A stretch of 64,000 nucleotides of DNA from Heterodera schachtii. Lineage: Eukaryota; Nematoda; Chromadorea; Rhabditida; Heteroderidae. Position 1 is the first letter of the stretch. Each line of letters begins with the position of its first letter. The translations under genes and the position numbers were made by a program. Shown in pieces: positions 22,677-35,158 of this stretch. The stretch is from the NCBI GenBank assembly GCA_023374025.1, contig SIJG01000052.1:898398-962397 (forward strand). The letters are read 5' to 3'. The notes beneath the pieces are model-generated. The model saw only the letters and a program-made list of their open reading frames with translations, ran no database searches and was not told where the DNA came from.

Positions 22677-25225
22677 ATCCAAGTCCATGCCTTTTTTCAG
22701 CAACTTTTATTTTTATTATTTTTAAGTTGTTTTAAAACGCTTTAAAACCTCTCAGTTAATAATTAAAAAGTTTGGGAAATTTTCTAACTAAGAAATGATA
22801 TTTTAAATTACAATAAATATGCTTTATAATCATTAAAACCTATTAAAAAATATTGGCGTGAAAATGATTGAAGAGTGTGAAACTTCAAAAGTAAGTAAAT
22901 AGCTAAAAAGAAAAAAAAATATTTGAAAAAACAAATCCAAAAGACGCGAATTAGAAAGCATTTATAAAAAATAATATAAATTACAAAAATACATTAAAGT
23001 AATGCGTTTAAATTAGCGAAAAACTTGATGGAAATGTAAAAAAAAATGATAAAGGACAGAAGAGTTATAAATTCATAAATAAATATCCAGACAAAAATCC
23101 TGAAATATGGACCAAAAAATGAAAAAATGGACAAAAAAATTTTGAAAATTGCTTTTTTTGAAAAAAAAAATATTAATACACCCATAAAATTTTTGTCAAT
23201 CGGAAAAATCATTACATGAATAATAGAATAGTATAATTGAAAACTCATATTTATTATAAAATAGTTTTAACAATTAACTATAAAATAATTAATTAATTGT
23301 GGATTTAAACTAATGCATAAAAAAATTTATATTTACCACAAAAGAGGAGGCGGTGTATAAACGGAGGAGACAATTAAAAATTTATGCAAAGTCGTTAAAT
23401 ATAAATAATAATAAAAGAACTAATATAAAAGTATTATATAATTTTCGAAATATATAATTTCATATCTTAATTACTATTTATTTAGCAAATGGACTAACTG
23501 TACAAAGAGAGAGACTGATGAATGACTTTCGTGCTGACGTCTTTTATAAATCCACCAAATGGTCAGAAAACCAAATTATAAAAATAATAATTTTACTGAA
23601 AAAAACTTCAAGATTTTATATATTACTGTTTTTTCTCTAATTATCGCCCCGATTTAATTTTTCTAAATTGAAACTTTTCAAATGTTTAATAAATAGAAAC
23701 AAAAATATTCGGTTTGTCATCTTTTTAGGCACCCGAAATAAACTTAAAATTTTTTTTGAAAACATTGCAAAAAATTGTTTTTTACTGGTGTGTTTTCAAT
23801 TTTCTTGCATTTTTCTTACAGATTTTTCTCAAAAATGCCAAAAAGTGTGCTAAAAAATCCAAAATAGCCCAAATATGTGCGATACGTTTTTTTTGCCAAA
23901 TTATTTTTATGTTTTTATAAGTCGCTCTAAATTAAAAATTGTTCGGAGAAATTTTATTTTTGGGCTTCTCTCGCTATAACTAAAGCCGCAAAAAAAATAT
24001 GTAAAAACATAAAAATTCGGTCTCCAATAAAAAAGTCATAAGTTGAGTTTTTCCACCCGTCTTGAAAATTTCTCGGTATAGGAGAATTATTAATTTTAAA
24101 ATAAATGTTATGAAAATTTATTTAACATTTAACCAATCTTGGCTTGTTTTATTAAATAAAATTTAATATAATATAAATATGAAAACATATAGAAAATTAA
24201 ATTGTAAGTCTGTGACAAGAATATTATCAATGAAAAAATCACTCTATTTAAATTAAAAATTCTTATCAACTATAAATTTTAATAGCATCAGAATATCAAT
24301 TAAATATTAAATATATTCAAAGTTCAAATTAACAATATTTATTAACCAAAGAAAAAACTAAATGTAAAATCGTTTTATGCAGAAATGTTTGTAAAAAAGC
24401 ATGAATTGAATAGACCAAAAACACTTTTTAAAAAACTGACTATGATTATTAAAAAAAGATTATTTCAAAAAAACATGTCAAAACATAGCTATAAAAAACA
24501 TAATTTTCTAAAACAATAATTTAATTAATAAAAATTAGTTTGAAAAACTAATAAAGTTTTTATAATTTATTTTATGATAAAAAATACTACAAAAGTTTTA
24601 GCAAAAAACATAATAACAAAAAAAATTTACCAAAGAAAATAATTGAAATGTTAATTAAAAATGTAATGGAAACAAAATATAATTATAATTTGAATTAAAA
24701 ATAAATATTTACAGAAAATCAATAATTAAAAATATCTTATAACATAAATATCCAATTAGTCCTTTTGATCAAACCAATGTTTTATGCGATAGAAAATATA
24801 TCAAATGAAATTTATTCTTTTTGAAAAAAAGGCTAAAAAATTTAAATGCATTGATTGGTTTAGGCTAATTAAAGCTTTTGTTAGAGAATTTTAAAAAAAA
24901 TTAGCAGACGAAAACAAATGAAAAAGTTGTGAATGAATTAATAAATATAAAAACATTTTTTAAATGGCAAAGATTTACGCAACAAAAAAACAAACAGAGA
25001 GACGAACAATTTTTGGATAGACTTATAAAAACATAACACATTTGCTTATTATTTTTTTTTAATTGCGTTTCAACTGTTTCGTAACTTTCAATATATCTTG
25101 AAGAAGACAAAAGGTGATTATCGGGAAGTGGTCAAGTGAAAATCAAGAAAATAAAACCATTTAATAAAAAATAAAATTGGATCCAAAAGCCTAATTATAA
25201 AATGATGTATGAAAAATTTTGGTAA
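22677..25225. other. A/T-rich gene desert
   Basis: No gene supported. It contains one member (about 23255-23385) of a dispersed segment with TTTACCACAAAAGAGGAGGC; others are near 34208 and 59237. Small frames such as 22994-23248 and 24901-25110 are Phe/Ile/Lys-rich and attributed to composition. Confidence 0.55.
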
Positions 25226-26017
25226 ATATTGATCATAGTCACCAAACTCAAAATTGCTTAAAAACGGTCGGAATCGATGTAAAAAGGTTAGAAATAGGCC
25301 GGGAAAATAGAATTGGGGGCGCGCTTGCCCTTTTTCAGCTGAAAAAATGCCGAAATTGGAGTGCCAAACTCAGCTGGGACTCAACTGACCGCACTATAAA
25401 AACACACAAAAGACATTTTTCTAGGGTATTTTGTGGCGCTGATCACGAATATGACCTTTATTATGCAAAATTCCGAACCCGAAAACTCGATATTGATCAT
25501 AGTCACCAAACTCAAAATTGCTTAAAAACGGTCGGAATCGATGTAAAAAGGTTAGAAATAGGCCGGGAAAATAGAATTGGGGGCGCGCTTGCCCTTTTTC
25601 AGCTGAAAAAATGCCGAAATTGGAGTGCCAAACTCAGCTGGGACTCAACTGACCGCACTATAAAAACACACAAAAGACATTTTTCTAGGGTATTTTGTGG
25701 CGCTGATCACGAATATGACCTTTATTATGCAAAATTCCGAACCCGAAAACTCGATATTGATCATAGTCACCAAACTCAAAATTGCTTAAAAACGGTCGGA
25801 ATCGATGTAAAAAGGTTAGAAATAGGCCGGGAAAATAGAATTGGGGGCGCGCTTGCCCTTTTTCAGCAGAAAAAATGCCGAAATTGGAGTGCCAAACTCA
25901 GCTGGGACTCAACTGACCGCACTATAAAAACACACAAAAGACATTTTTCTAGGGTATTTTGTGGCGCTGATCACGAATATGACCTTTATTATGCAAAATT
26001 CCGAACCCGAAAACTCG
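25226..26017. repeat. 264-bp tandem repeat, three near-identical copies
   Basis: Copies begin at 25226, 25490 and 25754. The only difference I saw is CAGCTG changed to CAGCAG in the third. The unit is 88 codons long, so a plus-strand frame stays open for 277 codons (25219-26052). However, the unit end (GCTGATCACGAATATGACC...) belongs to a dispersed non-coding family found elsewhere in both orientations, which argues against a real protein. Near identity implies very recent triplication or an assembly effect. Confidence 0.9.
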
Positions 26018-26823
26018 AAAATGAGAGATTTGGCACCATAACTTTTTTTTAAACGAACGAACCCTGACTAAAGGATGAACAAAAAAAATTTGACAATCTA
26101 AACTTCGCAAAATTATAAAACATTGATTTGACATTTTATCTCGCATGCTTGAACATTGTAAAAAATGTATAATATTATTTTAAATAAAATTATTAATCAT
26201 ACAAAATATAATATGAACATATTTAAAATTTATCAAAATAACTTATCAAATCTTATTATTTAAATTTATAAGATAAGTAAAATATAGCCTAAAATGGAAT
26301 GGAATTCGAATTATTTTTTTTACATTTTAAATATGCAAAATAAAAGCACTTTAAAATATTATTTATAAATCAGGTAATTTTTTTGAGTTCAGAAATATGT
26401 ATATTACTTAAAAATGAAAAATAAATAAATACATTTAAAAATATTATTTCATAAAGGTGCCGACCAATTATTTGATTTCAACAAAAATAGTTTTATTAAA
26501 TAAAAGTGCGAAAACTTTACATACTTATAAGAAATTTTATTTGAAAGCGAATCGCTAATAATATTGTACAATGACCTCGCATTTTAAGGAGACGCATCAT
26601 TGAAAAGTTTGTGACTCTGATCATTAATATGACCTTTGTTTTGCAAAATCCGAAACCCGGACCCAAATTCGAACAAAAGGTCGAAAAATAGAACTCATTA
26701 CATTAAAAATATCGTTTTTTAATCAAGAGAATATTGCAAACAATTCGGCTATTGACAGAGAAATGTCAAAAAATTATGGCAGATAAATTTTTAATGAATA
26801 TATTCATATTTATAAAATTAAAT
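26018..26823. other. A/T-rich spacer
   Basis: No gene. A diverged member of the dispersed family lies at about 26618-26690 (CTGATCATTAATATGACC, then CCAAATTCGAACAAAAGGTC). Confidence 0.5.
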
Positions 26824-27528
26824 CAGGGTGCCGATTGAAAATTTTTCAAAATAAGAACATCAAGGCCAAAAAATAAGATTTTTGGGTCAAAAATAAGAAC
26901 ATTTTGCAAAATTGCTTTAAATCGCTTGTATAACATTTTATTCAATTAATATAGAATCAACTTTCGTATTTTTCGCCTCCCATGATCATAATTAACAATT
27001 TTGGGAAGGAAATACGCAAATCGTACATTTAATACAATCGGGTTCAAAAAAAATAACAGATTTTACGATTTTTTTGCGGCGCATTTTTCAGAATTTTTTG
27101 TGAACAAGCGGGGCGGAAGGCCGGCGGTGCCGAAAGGCGCCGCCGGGAAAATTTTTGAAAATTTGAGTATAATTTGTTAGCAGATTTTGTCCAAAAATTG
27201 TCCAAATTTTGTGATTCTGAGCCAATTTTTAAAAAAACAGTTAACAGATTTTGTCCAAAAATTGTCCAAATTTTGTGATTCTGAGCCAATTTTTAAGAAA
27301 ACAAAGTATTTTTTGGGGTCCGGCACCGCCGTGGAAAATTTTGAAAATCAAAGTGACATTACGCCATAAAATTACAAATTTTCTGAAGAATTTTAAGAAA
27401 TAAGAACAAAATAAGAACAATAGCCAGAAATCAGAACATTTCTTATAAATAAGAACATTTTTATTTTGTAAGATTTGGACCCTCCAAATCAGAACATTTC
27501 TTATAAATAAGAACAGATCGGCACCCTG
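26824..27528. mobile_element. Non-autonomous hAT element, 705 bp, perfect 8-bp target duplication
   Basis: Terminal inverted repeats CAGGGTGCCGAT are exact at both ends. They are flanked by the perfect 8-bp direct repeat AATTAAAT (26816-26823 and 27529-27536), the hAT signature. Subterminal regions carry many copies of AAATAAGAAC in both halves (about 26851, 26887, 27398, 27410, 27450, 27505), candidates for transposase binding. The interior has a GC-rich hairpin (27115-27150), a 64-bp tandem duplication (units at 27181 and 27245, GATTTTGTCCAAAAATTGTC) and no transposase. A hAT transposase fragment is present at the right edge of the window, but nothing shows it serves this element. Confidence 0.9.
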
Positions 27529-27536
27529 AATTAAAT

Positions 27537-30500
27537 AGATAAAATAATGCAGCAATTATTAAAGAAATTGGTAAAATATAAAAATAAACACTCACATTAT
27601 TTTGAAAAGGGTATTCTTATAATTAATTAAAGAAAATTAATTTAAATATTTTTATTTATTAAATTTAATTTTTCTTTTTAAGAGCACAAATAAAAAAATA
27701 TTTAATAATACAATTATCAATTAAAAATAAAAAATAAATAATTATTTTCTTAAAAACCTTGAGTTTTAAAGTATTTAATTAAAAATAAATTGTAAAAAAA
27801 AAGAAAATTTATTTAAATATAACAAAGAAAAGAATGTTTTTCAGTACATCCCGCAGAAGACATGTACTTTCGAGAGTGATTGGTCAAGTGTAAACAAAGA
27901 AAAATTTATAAACGAATATATGAATTAAATAAATTTGGCAAAAAGTTAAGAAAAAATTAACCCATCAAGAAAAGATGCAAATAAAAAATAAAATAATGGA
28001 TATTAAAGTTTTATTTTATAAATTATTTGTGAAAATCATCTGAACAATTAAAATTACTCATACATTTAAAATTATAAAAAAATTATTTAAATTAAAATAA
28101 TTACGTGTGTTAATACAAGGGTGCTATTACGCAGTACGAAAAGTGCAAAGTGATCAAATAAAAGCAAAAATAATTATTTTAAAAATTAAAAGCAAAAAAA
28201 TAATTATTTTAAAATGAAAAGCAAAGTAATTATGTAATTAAATTAAATAATTTATTATTTTACAACGTGCAACACATTAAGCGGAGACCGAACCGAATAA
28301 GTGAATTTGAAAAAGTTAATATTAAAAAAAAACAATAAATTAACATTAAATAAATTAAAAAGAAAAATAAATTTAAAAAATTACTGAATATTTTAAGATT
28401 AAATATTAATATTAATGGATTATATTTCACTCCTACTTCAATTCAGAATTGGTAATTTTTTTAGAATCCAAAATTTTAATATGAGAAATAAACGAAATAT
28501 TATATTTGTATAAAAATTTTTTCAATAACTATATTTTAAAATTAAAATTAATTAATAATTTAAAATATTAATTAATTGATGTGTAAAAGATAAAAAAATA
28601 ATATACGAAAATCACAAATATTTTAATGATATAAAATTTATTTATCCATTTAATAATTAACAATAAAATTGGTTTAAAATTATAAAAGTGAAGAGGTTTT
28701 TAAATGATTTCTTTAAAGCATCAATCTTCAAATATCTAAAAAACTTTAAACATAATATAACTTTGATAAATCTTTATAAAATATAAATAATTTTAAATTT
28801 TCAAAAAACAAAATTTAAAAAAATTAATAATTACCATAAAAAAACAACAATTTATGGAGAAAATAGAGAAACATTTATTAAATTAAAAAAAAATAAAATA
28901 TACAAATTTTATAAATAATTTTATTTATTCTAATGGTGTTATATTTAGAAATTTAAACTAAAATAATATGAAAAACAACAATATTATAAAAATAATGTAA
29001 ATAAAAAAAATAGTATAATAAAATTTCTGAAAATATGAAAATACATTTTATAAAAATATACAACAAAGTGACGAACTTATTTTAAGAATAACAAATACTG
29101 AATTGAGCAATAATAAGCTTCTTCTAATTAGAAATTCTATAACATATGTTTCTTCATTATGTAAGCTCTATTTTGCTTTTGAATAAAAAGTATTTTATTT
29201 TTAATTAATTTAGAAAATAAAGTGCAGATTTACGCAAGAAAAGAATTAAATAAATAAAAATTTAAAGCAAATAAAAATATTTTTTTAAATAGATAATGCA
29301 ATTTAGAAGTGCAAAAGAATAGATGATAAATTTTTTTCAATATTAAACTAGAGACCGGTCGAAATCGGAAATTGATCGGGACCGGGATCTCGCGGGGTTC
29401 TTTTGAGATCCCGCGGGGTTTTTTTTGTTGGTTAATTGTACAAAATACTCGTTAGAACATTCAAATGTATATGAAAAACATTGTAAAGTCTAAAATTAAG
29501 AATAGAATTTAAAAAAAGATTTAATTAAAAAATCTGAATGAGATCAGAAATAAAATAACTCATTTGATACTTTTGATACAAAAAAATAATAAAGATAAAT
29601 GTGAAATTTGTTATTTTAATTCTATTAGCTTTATTCATTCAAACATTATTTAAAAAAAGCTAAGTAAGATTTTATCGAAAATTTATAAGAAAAGATCAGC
29701 AAAAAATAATGAGTTTTCGGATATTCATCAGGAAGATTAAAACTATCTTTATAATCCAATTCAATTAAAAGTAAATTAATTCTAAAAAATGATAATTTTT
29801 TATTGTTGTTCTAATTAAGGGTCTAATTAACAATAATTAAATTTTTCTTTTCAATAATTATTTGATATTGCTTTACATCTTTAATTATTGTATTGCAAAA
29901 ATTTTGAATTTTGATTTTGTTTTCTCAAATTTAATTAGTTTGAATTTGTGGCTCAACCCATACGAAGCTTTTGGTGTGTCTATTAAATTTGAAAAATAAC
30001 TATATCTGAAACTATTAAATAAAATAAAATTATTTAAAATACACGAAAATTGTTAAATTTAAAATTTATTTGAGATTTTAACAAACTTGGCTTATTTTAA
30101 TAAATAAATTAACTATGATTATTTAATTGCTAAAAAACTTGAAATTCTAGAAATAAAATCAATCTAATTGTCTTCTGAAAAAAAGTTTTAAAGCATTGAA
30201 CATGCTTTATTTTTTGCGATGGTCACGCATATTTTATGCATTCATGGAAAGCACCTTTAAGCTTTTAAAGAAAAATTCAAATTGTTTGACCAAAAAAAAT
30301 TAGAAATTATTAACTTGCTGGGTCATTTCTTAAAACCGCCAAGGGGTAGAAAAACAAAAAATGTCATACATATAAATTCATAACTTGGCTCAAAATCAAC
30401 AAAATTAATATTATATTGTATCCTTTAATAGCTCTAGGTGTTCTCTATCAGAATATTAATTTAGAAATTTTTTTATAAACTTTCAAAAAGTTATGGTCAC

Positions 30501-32293
30501 AAAATTTCAAAAAAGTTGATTCAGAATTTTTAGAGCATAACTTTTTTGAAACCCATGAAATTTTTTTTTAATTATAAAGATAAATAGATTAATAGTGGAC
30601 TTGAACTTCTAAAAATAAAATTAATCTAATTGTCTTTTGAAAAAAAAGTTATAAAGCATTGAACATGCTATGTTTTTTGCGATGGTCATTCATATTTATT
30701 TATAAACACTTAAAATTCGAAATGCAATTAAGCCAAAATTATTTATATATTGAATATCCCTAAGAATTATCTATTTATATTTAAAATTTAAAATTTCAAA
30801 AAACTTTCATTGAGTTTCAAAAATTTTACCGTATTTGCCCTTTTTATCACCCCGGGGGGGGGGGGATTATTTTTGTTAAAGAATTTCAGAATTTTACATG
30901 AAAATTCTAAAAATGTTGTTTATAATAAAATGTTAATAAATAAAACTATTATCGTATCAATCTAAAATAAATTATTTTTAATGAAAAATCCATTAGCAAT
31001 ATATAAACAATTAGAATAAAAGAATTTGTCTTATTAAATTAAAAACTTAAATTATTAAATTTTATCAAAACACTAAAAAAAATTTTTAATAAATAAACAA
31101 ATTAGAACAAATAAATTTTAAGATGTAATTCATTTTACGAAAAACAAGATTTGTTATTATACAAATTTGTATATAATTAAAAATAAAGCCATTAAAAAAT
31201 TAAAAAATCAAGAATAATATTAATAATTGAATAAACAAATAAACAAAATTATTTAATTATTCTTAAAAATGCCAGTGCATAAACGCGAATTTTCATAAAA
31301 AGCATTTTTCAGTAAATTTGCATTTTTATAAATAAATATTCTTAAAAATAATTATTTTTTAATAGTTAATTGATATTTTATTTCTTAAAATTAAAAATAT
31401 ATATATATATATTATTTCGACGTCAAATTTATTCTGGAAAAGGAATAAGTGAATAAGTAAAAAATTATTGAATTGCTAAATTACTAATTTTTTAGTCAAA
31501 ATAAATAACAAAAAAAGATAATTTAAAATAATTATGCGGCGGAAGCCAAATAGACTACATGATAAATGACCAAAAACGAGAGTTATTGTAATAATAAAAA
31601 GAGTAATAAAAATGAGAAAAAATAATTAGATAATACAAAAGATTTAAAAAAGAAATATTCTTAATTTTTACAGTCATAAAGAAGAAATTTATTCATTTAA
31701 TATTAAAAGTTCAGAGAGATATTTAAAAAAATAAATTAAACCAAATATAAACAATGAAAGCTTGAGAAAACGGGAACATCTTAAGAAGGAACCGGAAACG
31801 AGAATTATTATAATAATATGAAGAGTAATAAAAGATAGTTAAAAAAAATAAAATAAAAAATTTTTAAAAATTTATCCAGAATTTTTTTTAATAAAAAAAG
31901 AAAATATTATAACTTTGACAGATATTTTAAAATGAATTAGGATCATTTTAGGAATACGTATTTTGGGAATTTTTACACCTATTATGTACTTTTTTGGCAA
32001 ATATTTTAATATCTTTTTCTGTATTTTAGCACCTAAAATGAAATCTCTAATAATTTTATTGTAGAGAAAATAATATCTAAAGAAATATTAATAAATAATA
32101 TAACAAATTTACATATTTTGATAATGGAAGTCTAATGAAGATATTAAAGAAATTATATCATCAATGAAGAGATAGTTGATAAAATTGTGAAAAGTACAGT
32201 TAAAAACACATGTAAATATTTATTTGCATTTATCTTTCATTTTTTTTTACTATTCATGCTTGTATCTACCTATTTTTGCAGTTTATGAACCTA
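27537..32293. other. A/T-rich gene desert
   Basis: No gene. It holds a GC-rich word island at 29350-29420 (GATCGGGACCGGGATC, GATCCCGCGGGG), a direct repeat of about 94 bp (30139-30232 and 30601-30694), a 12-G run at 30854-30865, and diverged matrix copies near 31560 and 31800 (AACGAGARTTATTRTAATAA), also recognisable near 14548. Confidence 0.55.
30139..30694. repeat. Pair of ~94-bp direct repeats 462 bp apart
   Basis: Segments 30139-30232 and 30601-30694 share AATCTAATTGTCTTYTGAAA, GCATTGAACATGCT and TTTTTTGCGATGGTCA at fixed spacing, with a few substitutions. They may be two units of an old tandem or terminal repeats of a small element. No coding sequence lies between them. Confidence 0.65.
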
Positions 32294-32303
32294 AAAATTG
32301 AAG

Positions 32304-32693
32304 GGACCCACCCGTTTCGGCGCTCAAGATTCGGCGCTCACGTTTCGGCGCCAGCATGTTTTTCTACGATAGCTTTTTTCTTTGGCATCCAAATCCAACA
32401 ATCTTGGTATCAATCGAAAGCTCTTAACATGCCTCTAGTAGCCTTACTAAAAGCGAAAAGATTTCAAGCCTGGAAAATTTTTATTAAGAAAAAACTCCAA
32501 AAATTTCGACTTTTCGCAATTTTCATGTATAACTTTTTTGGTAATTGTCTAATTGCGAAGCAATAGCCTAGAAAAAGCTTCTAAACACATTAATGGAATG
32601 ATACCAAGATTATTGGATTTGGATGCCTAAGAAAAAAGTTATAGCCAAAAACATGCTGGCGCCGAAACGTGAGCGCCGAAACGAGGTGGATCC
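32304..32693. mobile_element. Mutator-like MITE, 390 bp, 10-bp target duplication
   Basis: Long inverted arms (about 100 bp or more) begin GGACCCACC / GGATCCACC and share GTTTCGGCGC, GCTCACGTTTCGGCGCCAGC, GGCATCCAAATCCAA and AATCTTGGTATCA. The left arm has one extra internal TCGGCGCTCA unit. Perfect 10-bp direct repeats AAAATTGAAG flank it (32294-32303, 32694-32703). Long inverted ends plus a 9-10 bp duplication suit a Mutator-type (MULE) non-autonomous element. The 96-codon frame inside is a by-product. Confidence 0.8.
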
Positions 32694-32703
32694 AAAATTG
32701 AAG

Positions 32704-35158
32704 CCCTAATCATTTTCTTACTTATAATAAAAACTAAATAATTTACAAATATGAAAATATAATAAAAAAATATTATAAATAATATAAATAATTATTAGAA
32801 GTGAATATATTTTATAACTTAATTTTAATTATATGAAAAAGATTTAATTGACCTATATATAATAAGAAAATTCGGTGATTAAATTTAAATATTGTTCATT
32901 TTACTATCATAAAATGACTTTATTTCTTAAGAAAATACTTAAAACATATCTAAGTTAGATTTAATTTGAATTATAATTAAAAATTTAAACTTTAACAAAA
33001 TAACCGGTTACAAAAACTAAAAAAAATAAAAATAATTGCTTTCCGATCATAAAAATAAATTAAAGAATAAAAAAAATTTTAATTCATACTTAATCAATCA
33101 CCTTTGGAGAGCGCCAAGAAAGAACGGCCAACATAGAACGAGAAGAAAAGAAATGATTAATTGAGAAAAATTGAAATAATTTCAAAAATTAATATAAAAT
33201 TCCATTTATATATATAATCTAATATTTGAAGCTAATTCAAAAATAAAAACAATTTCGAATGCATTTAAAACATATAAATTATGAAAATATCTAATAAATT
33301 GTGTTTATAAAAACTATGGCATCGCTTCCGCGTGATCGAATTGTAGAAAAGATAAATAAAATAATAAATATACAAATCTTTCATTTAAATACAGTTGGAA
33401 AGAGCAAGAATTATTGCTAGAATTCATTTTAATAAAAGAATGACAATTTATTATCTTTTTTCAATTTATATTTGTTAAAAAGCAAATTTTCATACACATT
33501 TACATAAATAACATATTATTAAACTTAGTTTCCAGAGATAAAAATAAATAAATAATTACATAAATATTTTTTGTGTGATATTTATAATAAATTTAACAGT
33601 AATTTATGTTATAAAATGACTGTCGTTGATATGTTATATACTTGCTCATTCTCAATATTTGTAAAAACAACAGAAATACAAATTTCAATAACTCAAATTA
33701 AACTGAAAATAATTATTCATTAAATCAAAATATATATATGTATATTTATAAAACTATCTTTTAATCTCAGTTTTATTTTTTCTATAAGGAAACTAAATAA
33801 ATTTTTTGTTTTAATTATCTAAATTAAAAATAAATCAACATTCCAAAATTATTTAACTTAATTAATTATTGTGCATTAATGAAGCTTAGTGTTTTAAAAA
33901 CAATTTAAAGAAAAAAAAGTTTATATATTTTTTTGAATGAATTGAACCAAAATACAATTTAGCGAATGATTGTTACCCAAAACAGAAAATGGGTAAATTA
34001 AAATTTAATATTTAATTAATTTAAGTACAACGATTCAGAAATTAATTAATTAAATTATTCTGCTTTACTCAAATGAATGAAAAATATCTAAACAAATAAA
34101 GCGAAAGAATTCGTTAATTTTACAGAATATAATAAAAAATTTTAACAATTAACTATAAAATAATTGGTTAGTTGTGGATTTAAACTAATATATAGAAAAA
34201 TTTCTGTTTACCACAAGAGGAGGTGGTGAATTAACGGAGAGGAAGACAATTTATAATTTAATGAAAAGAGCGTTAAATTGAAATAAAAATTAAAATTAAA
34301 AATAAATAGATTGGAAGTGTATCTGCGGAATAAACACATGGGATAGAAGAGAGAAACTGAATGAATCATTTAAAACAAAGAATTTAATTTAAAAAATTAT
34401 CTAATTAAAAAATCACTATTCATCTAAATAAAATAATTAAATATTTTGATTAAAAAATTTTAATAAAATTTTATGAGACAATTGAGCAAGAAAAAATTGA
34501 CATATAAATAAAAATAAGTCAATTAAATTTAAATAAAAAATCGCTAAGTAAAATTTTTTGTAAAAATATAAGAAAGCATCAGCAATTCATAATCTTCCGG
34601 AGTTTCATCAAGAAAGTTAAAACTATCGTATATAAACAAATTCAAACAAAAAGTAAATAAATTCTAAAAATAATTTTAAAAAATTTATTATTGGTTTAAT
34701 TACAATTAATTTATTGTATTTTCAAAAATTCTTTTTTTAATAAAGCGTGACATGGCATTAATCTTTAATTATTATTGCAAAAATGTTGTTTTGTATCTAA
34801 ATTAAATTGAAAAATTATTTATCTTTGGCGATTATTCTAAGCCGCAAAACAGAAAATCTTTTCGTTACGCACGCACAATTATTTAAAAATCTAATACATA
34901 AAAGAGAAAAGGCAAAATTAATTATTGTTTAATGATAATAATAATTAAAGTAAATGTTAAATTCAATCTAGGTATTATTCCAAAGCACTTCAAGTGCCTA
35001 AACTCGTTTCAAACGGGAGGGGGAAGTTTGGGCACCAGAAATTTAGGCACCGGGAAGTTTCGGCACCAAATTAAGGATTTAAAAAAATAAAAACATTTTT
35101 AATTATCTATATATATTGCAACCATCTAATTTAAAAACATAAATTTAAAAATTTTCAA
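32704..35158. other. A/T-rich gene desert
   Basis: No gene. A member of the TTTACCACAAGAGGAGG dispersed segment is at about 34140-34260. A stretch around 34400-34520 is a diverged copy of 44375-44500 (shared TTTTATGAGACAATTGAG). Near 35010-35065, GGCACC words (TTTGGGCACC, TTTAGGCACC, TTTCGGCACC) recur. Confidence 0.5.

Noticed and set aside
25219..26052. 277-codon open frame as a repetitive protein gene
   Set aside because: It is open because the 264-bp unit length is a multiple of three, and the unit end is part of a dispersed family seen elsewhere in both orientations. No domain is recognisable.
32276..32566. 96-codon frame as a gene
   Set aside because: Lies mostly inside the Mutator-like inverted-repeat element and has no recognisable domain.
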